Part shown: piece after piece, positions 27,068 to 36,890 of the stretch
How the letters are laid out: each line of letters starts with the position of its first letter
How positions within the stretch are numbered: the stretch's first letter is position 1
Source of the DNA: Metabacillus halosaccharovorans
GTDB taxonomy: Bacteria; Bacillota; Bacilli; Bacillales; Bacillaceae
Assembly: GCF_002019635.1 (NCBI RefSeq)
Contig: NZ_KV917371.1
Span: 806,001 to 870,000 of the forward strand
Direction of reading: 5' to 3'
DNA: 64,000 nucleotides
Notes under the pieces: generated by a model
Told to the model about the DNA's origin: nothing
Database searches by the model: none
The model's input: only the letters and a program-made list of their open reading frames with translations
Made by a program: the position numbers and the translations under genes

Positions 27068-27958
27068 TTACACTTTTAAGAATTTACGAACAGACATTAA
27101 ACTTCCCCAAACACCGATCAACGCACCAATAAACAATAATAGAGCTGAAACTTGGAACACAAACGGGCTAAATGGTAATACTTCAACAAATGATCCTTGA
27201 AGCTTAGGTAATGCCCATGTATATAATGATTGGTAACTGACACTAATTAATACGATTGGAATAACTGATCCAAGTACACCTAATAATAATCCTTCAAGGA
27301 AAAATGGCCAGCGGATAAAGCCGTTAGTTGCACCAACTAATTTCATAATTTCAATTTCACGTCTACGAGCAATAATCGTAATTTTGATTGTATTTGAAAT
27401 TAGGAACATCGCAGTGAAAATCAACCCGATAATTAAGGCAATTCCGATGTTACGTGCAACAGAAATGGCATTGAATAATTTATCAACCTGATCCTGTCCA
27501 TAACGAACTTTTGACGCATTTTCTAATTTTTCTATTTTCTCAGCAACAACAGTTGTATCACGCGGTTCCTTTGCTTTTACAACAAACACGTCATTCAACG
27601 GATTGTTTTGCTCAAATAGTTCAAACGATTTTCCTTCTTCTCCCAAGCTATCCACTAAGTTTTCAAGTTCTTTTTCCTTAGGTGAAAAAACAACCGAATC
27701 TACTTGGCTTATTTTTTCAATTTCGCCTTTCAGAGTTTGCTGTGCTTTTTCATCTGCAGTGACATCAATTAACACGCGAATTTCTACGTCTTGTTCAAGA
27801 TTATCTGCGACATGATTTAAGTTCATCATAATCACAAGAAATGTTCCAACTAAAATTAACGTGACTGTTACAGCACTGACGGATGCAAATGTCATCCAAG
27901 TATTTCTTGCTAAACTTTTTAAGCTTTCACGTAAATGACGGCCAAGAGTATTAATCAT
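27068..27958 (-). CDS. ftsX: Cell-division ABC transporter permease FtsX
   Basis: This 296-residue protein has four membrane helices: one near residue 25-45, then an extracellular domain (about 50-165), and three near 175-290. FtsX transmits ATP hydrolysis by FtsE to an extracellular peptidoglycan hydrolase. A frame starting at 28021 is longer but lies inside ftsE. AAGAGGGGAG precedes the ATG at 27958, which overlaps the ftsE stop by 8 nt, indicating translational coupling. Confidence 0.95.
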   Translation of the reverse strand: MINTLGRHLRESLKSLARNTWMTFASVSAVTVTLILVGTFLVIMMNLNHVADNLEQDVEIRVLIDVTADEKAQQTLKGEIEKISQVDSVVFSPKEKELENLVDSLGEEGKSFELFEQNNPLNDVFVVKAKEPRDTTVVAEKIEKLENASKVRYGQDQVDKLFNAISVARNIGIALIIGLIFTAMFLISNTIKITIIARRREIEIMKLVGATNGFIRWPFFLEGLLLGVLGSVIPIVLISVSYQSLYTWALPKLQGSFVEVLPFSPFVFQVSALLLFIGALIGVWGSLMSVRKFLKV

Positions 27959-28637
27959 ATATACCGTACTCCCCTCTTGCTTCGTCACGCACAATTTTTC
28001 CATCTTCAACAGCAATAACACGTTTTTTTAATGTATTTACAATTTCTTTATTATGAGTTGCCATCACAATGGTTGTGCCACGATTATTAATTTCTTCAAA
28101 CAAATTCATAATTTCCCATGATGTATCAGGGTCAAGGTTTCCTGTCGGCTCATCCGCGATCATCACTGCCGGATTGTTGACAATCGAGCGGGCGATGGAC
28201 ACACGCTGCTGCTCCCCACCAGATAACTCATCAGGGAAAAACCTTGCTTTATGTTTAAGCTGAACTAAATCTAAAACATCTAGCACTCTCTTTTTAATAC
28301 TTTTCGGATTTTCACCGATAACTTCTAATGCAAATGCGACATTTTCAAAGACTGTTAGTTTTGGTAATAATTTAAAGTCCTGGAAAACGACACCGATTTG
28401 ACGTCGTAACATCGGAACCTTAGATTCTTTCAGGGTTGAAAGATCAACACCATTAATTACGATTTTACCGCTTGAAGGCTTTTCTTCACGGTACATCATT
28501 TTAATGAAAGTCGATTTCCCTGCACCACTTGGTCCGACCACATATACAAATTCGCCTTGATTTATCATAATATCTATTCCATTTATAGCTAACACACCAT
28601 TTGGATATGTTTTATATACTTCTGACATTTCAATCAT
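27951..28637 (-). CDS. ftsE: Cell-division ABC transporter ATPase FtsE
   Basis: This 228-residue ATPase has Walker A (GPSGAGKST), the signature LSGGEQQRV, Walker B (VMIADEPTG) and the H-loop (MATHNKE). The family hallmark RRQIGVVFQDFKLLP is present. It energises FtsX. AGGTGG lies 9 nt before the ATG. ftsEX is followed by the M23 gene after 60 bp. Confidence 0.96.
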   Translation of the reverse strand: MIEMSEVYKTYPNGVLAINGIDIMINQGEFVYVVGPSGAGKSTFIKMMYREEKPSSGKIVINGVDLSTLKESKVPMLRRQIGVVFQDFKLLPKLTVFENVAFALEVIGENPKSIKKRVLDVLDLVQLKHKARFFPDELSGGEQQRVSIARSIVNNPAVMIADEPTGNLDPDTSWEIMNLFEEINNRGTTIVMATHNKEIVNTLKKRVIAVEDGKIVRDEARGEYGIYD

Positions 28638-28895
28638 AGATATAAACCACCTAAAGTTGTTTTTTTACACTTTGAAACTATGTCAATACCTGTCGATAAA
28701 TGTCGACGAAATAGACATAGTAACCCCTTGTCCTTAAATTACAAAATTAATTATACCATCAAATTTCGGCAAATATAGACTAAATTATATTACATTTTCA
28801 TTTCATCTGTGTGAAGTGCCGTCGAAACGTTGGCATATAAGGAGTTTCCTGCTGAAATAATGGTATAATGTAACAAACATATTTCATGAAAAAAT

Positions 28896-28927
28896 AAAAA
28901 GATAACCTTTTGCGGGCTATCTTTTTT
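28896..28927. terminator. Terminator of cccB
   Basis: AAAAAGATA and TATCTTTTTT form an A/T-flanked hairpin that works in either direction, 11 bp past the cccB stop. The rest of the 300-bp gap before ftsE shows only AT-rich promoter-like sequence. Confidence 0.82.
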
Positions 28928-28937
28928 GTATTTTACC

Positions 28938-29270
28938 TTATTTCTTTTCTGCTAACCAAGAAGCGACAACTTCAGCATCTGCATCATTTAACAATCCTTT
29001 TGGCATACCGCCTTGTCCATTAATAATGATGCTTTTAATTTCATCTTCACTATATTTTGCGCCAACTTCTTGTAAATTTGGACCTGATCCGCCTTCAAGG
29101 TCGCGACCATGACAGCCGATGCAGCTTTTTTGAACGATTTCCTCAGCATTGCCTGCTGTTTCAGTTGTAGTACCGCCTTCAGTTGTTTCTTCTGCTGGTT
29201 CTTCAGCACCTCCGCAAGCACTTAACACAAGAACTGCTCCAAATAATAAGGCAAATAATTTTGTTTTCAT
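28938..29270 (-). CDS. cccB: Cytochrome c-551 lipoprotein CccB
   Basis: This 110-residue membrane-anchored c-type cytochrome has a lipoprotein signal (VLVLSACGG), a Glu/Thr-rich linker, one haem site (CIGCH near residue 50) and a distal methionine in QGGMPKG. It carries electrons to terminal oxidases outside the membrane. AGGAG is 8 nt before the ATG at 29270; the longer frame from 29288 contains that site. Its place beside yvjA and ftsEX is as in B. subtilis. Confidence 0.94.
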   Translation of the reverse strand: MKTKLFALLFGAVLVLSACGGAEEPAEETTEGGTTTETAGNAEEIVQKSCIGCHGRDLEGGSGPNLQEVGAKYSEDEIKSIIINGQGGMPKGLLNDADAEVVASWLAEKK

Positions 29271-29332
29271 CACAGCCACTCCTAGCACACGTATTATGGT
29301 AAATACTCCAATTCAAGGATATTATAACCTAT

Positions 29333-30196
29333 CTATACCCGTTTGAAACCCTCACCCAGCACCTCAGATGCGTCTGTCACCGTGACAAAAGCATGTGGAT
29401 CGATATGTCTGACAACTTGTTTCAATTTTGTGAATTCTGTTTGATCAACCACACACATTAACACTGGCCGTTCATTATTAGTGAATCCCCCGTGTGCTGC
29501 AAGCCTAGTGACACCGCGATCAATTTCATGTAAAATCGCATCCTGCACTTCCTGCTGTTTATTCGTAATAATCATCGTCATTTTCGAACGTCCCCAGCCA
29601 ATTTGAACAATATCAATCGTTTTGCTTGTCACATATAAACCAATTAGCGCATAAAGACCTCTTTCAATATCAAACACAAAAGCAGCCGATAACACAATTA
29701 AACCATCTATAAGTGCCACACATGTCCCAAGTGATAAACCTGTATACTTATGTATAATTTGTGCCGCAAGATCTGTTCCACCTGTTGACGCTTTTCCTCG
29801 GAAGACAATGCCAAGGCCAAGTCCTATACAAATCCCGCCAAAAAGTGATCCTAGTAACGGATCCATTGTTGCAGGTTCCCAATCTCTGGTGAGGTACACA
29901 ACGAATGGAACAAAAATCGTTCCAATCAAAGTTTTGAAACCAAATTGTTTTCCTAAAAGGATTACACCTGCAATAAATAACGGGATATTAAAAGCCCATT
30001 GCACATAAGCTGGCTCAAATCCAAATGTTGCATCAAGGATCGTACTGATTCCACTAACACCCCCAGAAGCTACACGATTCGGCAATAAAAACAAGTTAAA
30101 ACCGATGGCGACAAAAGCAGAACCTACTACTATGTATATGTACTCCAGGATTTTTTCAAGCTTAGGATTTTCGATGTTTCTTCTTTTCATGTTCAA
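29333..30196 (-). CDS. yvjA: YitT-family membrane protein YvjA
   Basis: This protein of about 287 residues has five or six membrane helices (DUF161/YitT, with VASGGVSGISTIL and GKASTGGTDLAAQI) and a cytoplasmic C-terminal DUF2179 domain (from about 215, MTMIITNKQQEVQDAILHEIDRGVTRLAAHGGFT). Function is unknown. GGGAGG is 8 nt before TTG at 30196, making that the likely start; the next ATG (30190) is a close alternative. Confidence 0.86.
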   Translation of the reverse strand: MNMKRRNIENPKLEKILEYIYIVVGSAFVAIGFNLFLLPNRVASGGVSGISTILDATFGFEPAYVQWAFNIPLFIAGVILLGKQFGFKTLIGTIFVPFVVYLTRDWEPATMDPLLGSLFGGICIGLGLGIVFRGKASTGGTDLAAQIIHKYTGLSLGTCVALIDGLIVLSAAFVFDIERGLYALIGLYVTSKTIDIVQIGWGRSKMTMIITNKQQEVQDAILHEIDRGVTRLAAHGGFTNNERPVLMCVVDQTEFTKLKQVVRHIDPHAFVTVTDASEVLGEGFKRV

Positions 30197-30396
30197 ACCA
30201 TTTTCCTCCCTATTCACATAGTGAATGTTCCTAGAAGAGTATAGCACCGGTGTTTTCCTATGTGAATAACAGCTAGATAACGTGGTAGTGAGGTAAAGAA
30301 GTTATGGTTAGTGTTTGTTAGATGTGGGGATTTTACACAAGGAAACTTTGAGGTGATGTTTTTTTGGGGAGAAAAAAAAACGCACTTATATCGGCG

Positions 30397-30972
30397 TTAG
30401 TTATTTTCACGATTTTCAAGAATAAAGAGTCGTTTATCATTCTTTGTAATACGATTGTTCACTTAATGGAATTCATCCTCTGTTTTTTTGTTCATCAGTT
30501 TTAATAGGGCAACAACGTCTTCCGTTTGTGACCGTTCTATTCGATTTACTGTTTCTTTAATATCTACTACATCTGATTTTAATTTTCCAGTGTCACTTTT
30601 AAGTAGTTTTACATCAGTCTTTAATTCTTGTGTATCGTTTTTTAATAACTGAACATTCACCTTAAGTTCTTTCGTATCTGTTTTTAGAAGCCGGACGTCT
30701 CCTTTTAGTTCTTTCGTGTCTGTTTTTAATAGCCGGACGTCTCCTTTTAGTTCTTTCGCGTCTGCTTTTAATAGCCGGACGTCTCCTTTTAGTTCTTTCG
30801 TGTCTGCTTTTAATAGCCGGACGTCTCCTCTTAGTTCTTTCGTGTCTGCTTTTAATAGCCGGACATCTCCTCTTAGTTCTTTCGTGTCTACTTTTAATAT
30901 CTTGACGTTAGATATTACTCCTTTCATATCCTTTTGTAGTTCTAATAAGATGTTCAGTATTTGTTTCTCCAT
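30397..30972 (-). pseudogene. Coiled-coil repeat protein with premature stop
   Basis: The open part (30463-30972) encodes 169 residues: a short N-terminus (MEKQILNILLELQKDMKG), about eight copies of a 14-residue repeat of the form LKxDTKELxGDVRL (two heptads each), and a tail KLMNKKTEDEFH. Immediately after the TAA the same frame continues with VNNRITKNDKRLFILENRENN before the next stop at 30397. That reads as the natural end of the protein, so the TAA at 30463-30465 is probably a nonsense mutation, although the shorter product may still be made. GAGGTG is 9 nt before the ATG. No signal or membrane segment; function unknown. Confidence 0.65.
30559..30897 (-). repeat. 42-bp coding minisatellite
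   Basis: Tandem 42-bp units (AGCCGGACGTCTCCTTTTAG on the plus strand recurs) encode 14-residue coiled-coil repeats. Five central copies are nearly identical at the DNA level while the outer ones have drifted, so copy number has probably changed recently. Confidence 0.9.
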
Positions 30973-31060
30973 AGTCTCTATCACCTCTCTTAGATTTTTC
31001 GCCTTAAGCACTTACCATTATTATGACATGTTTTCTCTCAGAAGAAAAATAGTCAAAATT

Positions 31061-31103
31061 AAAAAATCACACTGATTTTTGGATATAAACAGTGTGATTT
31101 TTT
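31061..31103 (-). terminator. Terminator of prfB
   Basis: AAAAAATCACACTG and CAGTGTGATTTTTT form a perfect 14-bp stem 10 bp after the prfB stop codon. Confidence 0.92.
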
Positions 31104-31112
31104 ACTTTTATA

Positions 31113-32214
31113 TTATGAAAGCTTCGAACGTAAAAAGGCATCAATAAATGGATCCAGTTCTCCATCCATCACCGCATGAACGTTTCCAATTTCTGTGTTT
31201 GTACGGTGGTCTTTTACCATTGAGTATGGGTGGAAAACGTATGAACGGATTTGGCTTCCCCAGCCGATGTCCTTTTGTTCGCCACGGATTTCCGCAAGCT
31301 CTGCTTCCTGCTCTTCAATACGTTTTTGATAGAGTTTAGCTTGAAGCATTTTCATCGCACGTTCACGGTTTTTAATTTGTGAACGCTCTGTTTGACATGT
31401 TACAACGATGTTCGTTGGTGTATGTGTGATACGAACTGCAGAGTCAGTTGTATTGATGTGCTGTCCACCGGCTCCACTTGCACGGTACGTATCAATTTTC
31501 AAATCTTCTGTACGGATTTCAATGTCGATTTCTTCATTGAATTCAGGCATGACTTCACAAGAAACGAATGACGTATGACGACGACCTGATGAGTCGAATG
31601 GAGAAATACGGACTAAACGGTGTACCCCTTTTTCAGCTTTTAAATAGCCATATGCATTATGACCTTTTATTAACAGCGTCACACTCTTGATCCCCGCTTC
31701 GTCACCTGGTAGGTAATCAAGTGTTTCAACCTTAAAGCCTTTTTTCTCTGCCCAGCGAGTGTACATACGAAGAAGCATGGAGCCCCAGTCCTGTGACTCG
31801 GTTCCACCTGCACCCGGGTGAAGCTCAAGGATGGCGTTGTTTTTATCATGTTGTTCGCTTAGTAAGAGTTGAAGTTCAAAGTCGTTTAGTTGTGAAACAA
31901 GTTCTTTCATTTCGGACACAAGTTCACCTTGGAGATCTTCGTCTTCTTCTTCTTTTACAAGTTCATATGTTAGTTGAAGATTTTCGTAGGATTCGTTTAG
32001 GTTGTGGAATTGGTCCACCATTTCTTTTAGTGCGTTTGTTTCATTGATAATGGCTTGGGCTGCGTTTTGGCTGTCCCAGAAGTCCGGGGCTGTCATTTGT
32101 GCTTCTAGTTGTTGGATTCGTGCTTCTTTGATGTCGAGGTCAAAGAGACCCCCTAAAGTCCGCTAAACGTTTAGCTGTTTTTTCAAGTTCTTGTCTAATT
32201 TCTACTAGTTCCAT
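31113..32214 (-). CDS. prfB: Peptide chain release factor 2, with programmed +1 frameshift
   Basis: RF2 recognises UGA and UAA stop codons. It is encoded in two frames: 24 codons from ATG 32214 up to an in-frame TGA (32142-32140), then a +1 shift into the frame ending at 31113, giving 366 residues, the length of B. subtilis RF2. The shift site is the classical one: AGGGGG (32154-32149) placed just before CTT TGA C. The frameshift lets RF2 regulate itself. The main part shows the tripeptide anticodon SPF (RISPFDSSG) and the catalytic GGQ (GAGGQHIN). GGAGTG precedes the ATG. Confidence 0.97.
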
Positions 32215-32250
32215 AATGTTCACTCCATTTATAGTCTCTGAAAATTGTCC

Positions 32251-32377
32251 GTTGATTTCCGCTGCAGGTTGCTCGCTTTCCGCGGGGTGGGCGGTGAGCC
32301 TCCTCGGCGTGAACGCCTGTGGGGTCTCACCTCCCCACTCATCCCGCAGGAGTCTCGCACCTTCCGCTACATTCAAC
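32251..32377 (-). repeat. Bacillus-type ~125 bp intergenic repeat, copy 2
   Basis: The reverse complement carries the same ordered blocks as copy 1 at 261-386 (AGCGGAAG, ACTCCTGCGGGA, GACCCCACAGGCG, GGAGGCTCACC, CCCGCGGAAAGC). It lies between secA and prfB, a transcription unit in B. subtilis, so it may uncouple them. Confidence 0.85.
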
Positions 32378-32435
32378 TAATTGCTACATACATTGTAAGC
32401 TTAATAAATAATCGTTCAATTATATATTCGCAAAC

Positions 32436-32470
32436 AAGAGAGAGGTGATCTGCTTATCAACCTCTCTCTT
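32436..32470. terminator. Hairpin after secA
   Basis: AAGAGAGAGGT and ACCTCTCTCTT form a perfect 11-bp stem 47 bp past the secA stop. The T run is weak on the minus strand. Confidence 0.65.
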
Positions 32471-32516
32471 CTTCAATAATTGTTTATTATATCCTGTAGT
32501 GGCTGTGGAATGCTAG

Positions 32517-35027
32517 TTATTGTCCGCAGCAGTTTTTATATTTTTTTCCGCTTCCGCAGATGCAAGCGTCGTTGCGGCCGATTTCTACTACTTTACGTTT
32601 TGGTTTCTTTTTCGGTGCTTCGTCGCCTTCTTTTGGGTGTACGGCTGTTTGTCCTTGGGCCACTTCCTGGCGTTCAAGGTTGTTGCGGATTTGGGCTTTC
32701 ATTATGAATTTTGCTACATCTTCTTCAATGGCAGCGATCATGTTTTCAAACATGGCGAAGCCTTCCATTTGGTATTCACGTAGCGGATCGTTTTGACCGT
32801 ATGCACGTAAATGGATACCTTGACGAAGTTGATCCATTGCATCGATATGGTCCATCCACTTCGTATCAACTGCACGAAGAAGGATAACTTTTTCAAATTC
32901 ACGCATTTGTTCTTGGCCGAAGTCTTCTTCTTTCGTATCGTAGTGTGCATGGGCTTTTGCATAGATAAACTCAACCATTTCTTCCGGATCTTTACGACGA
33001 AGATCACCGATTGTTAGCTCATCCTCTTGAAGAATATTCGCATTCATATAATCAAGAATTCCTTCAAGATTCCACTCTTCCTCTACCTCATCTTTAGGAG
33101 TGTACATCGCAACTGCACGCTCGATTGTTGATTTAAGCATTTTCTCAACGATTTCACGCAGGTTGTCAGAATCAAGAACCTCGAAGCGCTGTTTATAAAT
33201 GACTTCACGTTGCTGACGAAGGACATCGTCATATTGAAGAAGCTGTTTACGTGCATCAAAGTTATTACCTTCTACACGTTTTTGCGCTGATTCAACTGCA
33301 CGTGAAACGATTTTACTTTGAATTGGCTGTGTATCGTCCATGCCAAGACGATCCATCATATTCATCATGTTTTCAGAGCCAAAGCGGCGCATTAATTCAT
33401 CTTCCATGGAAAGATAGAATTGCGTAATACCAGGATCACCTTGACGACCGGAACGTCCACGAAGCTGGTTATCAATACGACGTGATTCATGGCGCTCTGT
33501 CCCGATAACAGCTAACCCGCCAAGTTCACGGACACCTTCACCAAGCTTGATATCTGTACCACGACCAGCCATATTTGTCGCGATCGTTACCGCTCCACGC
33601 TGACCTGCGTTTTCGATGATCTCCGCTTCTTTTTCGTGGTTTTTCGCATTCAAGACATGGTGTGGCACGCCTTTTTTCTTTAACAACTGAGAAATTAATT
33701 CAGATGTTTCAACCGCAACTGTCCCAACAAGGATAGGCTGACCAAGATCATAGCGTTGCTTCACTTCTTCCACAACAGCACGGAATTTCCCTTCCATAGA
33801 ACGGTATACTAAGTCTGCTCTATCATCACGAGCGATCTGTCTGTTCGTTGGAATTGCCACAACCTGCATGTTGTAAATATTACGGAACTCTTCTTCCTCT
33901 GTTTTCGCAGTACCTGTCATACCAGACAGCTTTTTATACATACGGAAATAGTTTTGGAATGTGATTGTTGCTAATGTCATGCTTTCGTTTTGGATTTCAA
34001 GGCCTTCTTTTGCCTCAATTGCCTGGTGAAGTCCATCACTATAGCGACGTCCCTTCATTAAACGACCTGTGAATGAGTCGACGATGACAACTTGTCCTTC
34101 TTCCACAACATAGTCCACATCATTTTGCATAACGAACTGTGCTTTTAATGCCTGGTTAATGTGGTGTAGAAGCGCAACATGTGAGATATCATAGAGATTT
34201 TCAATTCCGAACGCTTTTTCAGCTTTTGTCATACCTTCTTCTGTTAGCTGAACTGCCTTTGTTTTCACATCATAAGTGAAGTCATCGTCTTGTTTAAGTT
34301 GACGGACAAATCCGTTCGCTTGAATATAGAGCTTCGTCGACTTCGCTGCCTGCCCGGAGATAATCAGCGGTGTTCTCGCTTCATCGACTAAAATCGAGTC
34401 AACCTCATCGATAACGGCAAAATTAAGCGGACGCTGTACCATCTGTTCACGATAAAGAACCATGTTGTCACGTAAGTAATCAAAACCTAATTCATTATTT
34501 GTTGAATACGTGATATCTGCAGCATATGCTTCACGCTTTTCATCTTTGCTTAATGAATTTAAATTAAGACCGACTGTTAACCCTAAAAACTCAAACAGCT
34601 GCCCCATTTCATGAGCATCACGACTAGCTAAGTATTCATTGACTGTCACAACATGTACACCTTCACCAGAAAGTGCATTTAAATAAACAGGCATCGTAGA
34701 AGTTAATGTTTTCCCTTCCCCTGTTTTCATCTCGGAAATATTCCCTTCATGTAAGGAAATACCACCCATTAACTGTACTTTATAAGGATATAATCCCAAT
34801 ACACGCTTCGCTGCTTCACGAACAACAGCAAACGACTCTATTAATAAATCATCAAGCGAAGCACCTTTTGCTACGCGATCTTTAAATTCTTCTGTTTTTG
34901 CTTTCAAAGCCTCATCAGATAAGCCGCTCATTTGACCGCTTAATGCATCAATTTGATCAGCCATCTTTTCGTAACGATTTAACGCACGTTTGTTAAAATC
35001 AAACACCTTATTTAAAATTCCAAGCAT
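32517..35027 (-). CDS. secA: Preprotein translocase ATPase SecA
   Basis: This 836-residue cytosolic motor pushes unfolded preproteins through SecYEG. Walker A ([11 protein letters not shown], about residue 105), the DEAD-like [14 protein letters not shown], the preprotein cross-linking domain, NBD2 ([13 protein letters not shown] and [11 protein letters not shown]) and the C-terminal zinc/SecB-type motif [13 protein letters not shown] are all present. The frame opens at 35063, but GGAG lies 8 nt before the ATG at 35027, the usual SecA start ([10 protein letters not shown]). The length matches B. subtilis SecA (841). Confidence 0.98.
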   Translation of the reverse strand: MLGILNKVFDFNKRALNRYEKMADQIDALSGQMSGLSDEALKAKTEEFKDRVAKGASLDDLLIESFAVVREAAKRVLGLYPYKVQLMGGISLHEGNISEMKTGEGKTLTSTMPVYLNALSGEGVHVVTVNEYLASRDAHEMGQLFEFLGLTVGLNLNSLSKDEKREAYAADITYSTNNELGFDYLRDNMVLYREQMVQRPLNFAVIDEVDSILVDEARTPLIISGQAAKSTKLYIQANGFVRQLKQDDDFTYDVKTKAVQLTEEGMTKAEKAFGIENLYDISHVALLHHINQALKAQFVMQNDVDYVVEEGQVVIVDSFTGRLMKGRRYSDGLHQAIEAKEGLEIQNESMTLATITFQNYFRMYKKLSGMTGTAKTEEEEFRNIYNMQVVAIPTNRQIARDDRADLVYRSMEGKFRAVVEEVKQRYDLGQPILVGTVAVETSELISQLLKKKGVPHHVLNAKNHEKEAEIIENAGQRGAVTIATNMAGRGTDIKLGEGVRELGGLAVIGTERHESRRIDNQLRGRSGRQGDPGITQFYLSMEDELMRRFGSENMMNMMDRLGMDDTQPIQSKIVSRAVESAQKRVEGNNFDARKQLLQYDDVLRQQREVIYKQRFEVLDSDNLREIVEKMLKSTIERAVAMYTPKDEVEEEWNLEGILDYMNANILQEDELTIGDLRRKDPEEMVEFIYAKAHAHYDTKEEDFGQEQMREFEKVILLRAVDTKWMDHIDAMDQLRQGIHLRAYGQNDPLREYQMEGFAMFENMIAAIEEDVAKFIMKAQIRNNLERQEVAQGQTAVHPKEGDEAPKKKPKRKVVEIGRNDACICGSGKKYKNCCGQ

Positions 35028-35247
35028 GTAATACGCTCCTCTGTGTTTAGAGTGAAAGATCATATAAAACTATTGTCTACCCTTTATTTTAGCACTATTT
35101 ATGGTGGGGGACAACTGAACAGATGCCTATGTGAAAAAATGATAGATAGCATTGTTACTAACTAGACTGCTACTTCATTTTATCTCCTTCAAGGTAAAAA
35201 GATTATCAACCAAAAAAAGGACTTGAAGAGTGCTTTTGACATGTTTT

Positions 35248-35844
35248 CTACTCTGCTTCGCTCACTATAGCCTTGGAATTAAGGTGTAGAAACACATTTG
35301 TAATGGCTCTAGAAAATAGAACAACAAATACATATAACAAAAAAACATAAAAGTAATTGGCACCATTTTTCAAATGAAAGAGATGATGAGCAACGATTAT
35401 TGGCTTAAATATAAAAGATAAAAATAAAATTAACCCAAAATTATAAAGATAAAAGTTTTTCTTATTTTTTAAGATCCATTGATACAACAAAATAAATAAC
35501 ACCGGTACTAAAGAAGTATCAATTCCAACATGGATCGGTAAAAAAGGGACTGCTTTATACGGATATTCAAAAAAATTATATCTTGTCCCTATTGCATCCG
35601 TGTATACCATCCATGCATGGATATTAAAACCATAGAAACCTAATAAAAATACCCTTTTTTTATCAATAAGAAGATATAGAACAACTAATGGAATAATAAT
35701 AAAACTAACATTTAACCAAAATTGCCAAGTATCGAAAGCTGAATAATCCAGCCAGTAATCAATCCATCCGTTTGAAACCTTTTCTTGCGTTTCTTTTAAT
35801 TCGTTTAGCTGATTGAGCTGTTCTTGTGGGAGATCTTTCCTCAT
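35248..35844 (-). CDS. Membrane protein, CBO0543-like
   Basis: This 198-residue protein has a charged cytoplasmic N-terminus (about 1-35, heptad-like QEQLNQLNELKETQEKV) followed by five hydrophobic helices with many aromatic residues. The layout resembles CBO0543-family proteins and the gene at 2056, but the match is loose. No catalytic motif is seen. GAGGTGG precedes the ATG at 35844 with short spacing. It is an addition between rbsK and secA compared with the B. subtilis order. Function unknown. Confidence 0.6.
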   Translation of the reverse strand: MRKDLPQEQLNQLNELKETQEKVSNGWIDYWLDYSAFDTWQFWLNVSFIIIPLVVLYLLIDKKRVFLLGFYGFNIHAWMVYTDAIGTRYNFFEYPYKAVPFLPIHVGIDTSLVPVLFILLYQWILKNKKNFYLYNFGLILFLSFIFKPIIVAHHLFHLKNGANYFYVFLLYVFVVLFSRAITNVFLHLNSKAIVSEAE

Positions 35845-35950
35845 ACATCCACCTCTTATATAAGTTGGTCGTCTTATTATTGGCAATTGTATGGAAATAA
35901 AATCCCCCATTTTAAGCTACAAAAAAATAATTAATATGGTTAAGTAAATC

Positions 35951-36841
35951 TCAGTGAAGAAAAGACTCAACTTCTTTCTTTGTAGGCATTCCTGATTGAG
36001 CACCAAGCTTAGTGACAGAAAGTGCAGCTGCGGCATTGGCAAATTGACTGGCCTCCAGCAATGATAATCCGCTGCTAAGAGAAAAAGCCAATGCCCCATT
36101 GAACGTATCTCCCGCCCCAGTGGAGTCAACTACGTCTACCTGATATCCGTTAATAAGCTGTTCCTCTCCATCTTGTTGGAGCTGAATTCCCTTTGATCCT
36201 CTTGTTACAATGCTTTTTGCCTTCAATGCCTCTGTTTCTTTCTGTGATAGATTTGTACTTGAAAGAAGGCTTTCTAGTTCATGTTCGTTTGGTGTGAGGT
36301 AGGTCGATTTGAGAATCAACTTTTTAGGCAGCTCCTGCATTGGTGCTGGATTTAGGATGACCGGTACGTTATGTTTACGAGCTAGATCGGCTGTTTTGAC
36401 TACACTGTCCAATGGGATTTCTAATTGTAATAAAACGATATCCGCATTGCTGATCAACTGTTCATGTTGTTGGACAAGTGATGATGTGAGTTCATGATTA
36501 GCACCTGGAACCACAATGATGCTGTTGTCACCTTCTGATAATGTGATTGCTGCAACTCCGGATGAAGTATCTGAAATGGTTTGTATGTAAGATGTGTCGA
36601 CACCTTGTTTATGTAAATGTTGCTTTAGCTCACTGCCAAACGCATCGTCTCCCACACAGCCAAGTAAGGTCACATCCCCTCCCAGTTTTGCAGCAGCCAC
36701 CGCTTGATTGGCACCTTTTCCACCCGGGACTGTAATAAAATCCTCCCCTAGAACTGTCTCACCAACTTTTGGAATTGTGTTTGTTTGTGTTACAAGGTCC
36801 ATGTTGATGCTGCCGATGACAACAATGTTTGGTTTCTTCAT
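35951..36841 (-). CDS. rbsK: Ribokinase
   Basis: This 296-residue PfkB-family sugar kinase phosphorylates ribose at O5. Signature 1 (PGGKGANQAVAAAKLGG, about 39-55) and signature 2 (DSTGAGDTFNGALAF, about 240, with catalytic Asp) are both intact, and the N-terminal IGSINMDLV is typical of ribokinase. It stands alone without rbsR, rbsD or the rbsACB transporter, between hpf and the membrane-protein gene, so it may be a stand-alone salvage kinase. GGGGGAAAA precedes the ATG. Confidence 0.9.
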   Translation of the reverse strand: MKKPNIVVIGSINMDLVTQTNTIPKVGETVLGEDFITVPGGKGANQAVAAAKLGGDVTLLGCVGDDAFGSELKQHLHKQGVDTSYIQTISDTSSGVAAITLSEGDNSIIVVPGANHELTSSLVQQHEQLISNADIVLLQLEIPLDSVVKTADLARKHNVPVILNPAPMQELPKKLILKSTYLTPNEHELESLLSSTNLSQKETEALKAKSIVTRGSKGIQLQQDGEEQLINGYQVDVVDSTGAGDTFNGALAFSLSSGLSLLEASQFANAAAALSVTKLGAQSGMPTKKEVESFLH

Positions 36842-36865
36842 TAGATTTTCCCCCTCAACGTAAAA

Positions 36866-36885
36866 CAGCGCCCTTAAAGGCGCTG
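36866..36885 (-). terminator. Terminator of hpf
   Basis: CAGCGCC and GGCGCTG form a compact 7-bp GC-rich hairpin with TTTTA after it on the minus strand, 5 bp past the hpf stop. Confidence 0.85.
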
Positions 36886-36890
36886 CTCAT

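Noticed and set aside
30716-31075. 119-codon plus-strand Ser/Phe-rich repeat ORF
   Set aside because: It is the mirror frame of the minus-strand 42-bp coding repeat, whose ribosome-binding site and heptads are convincing.
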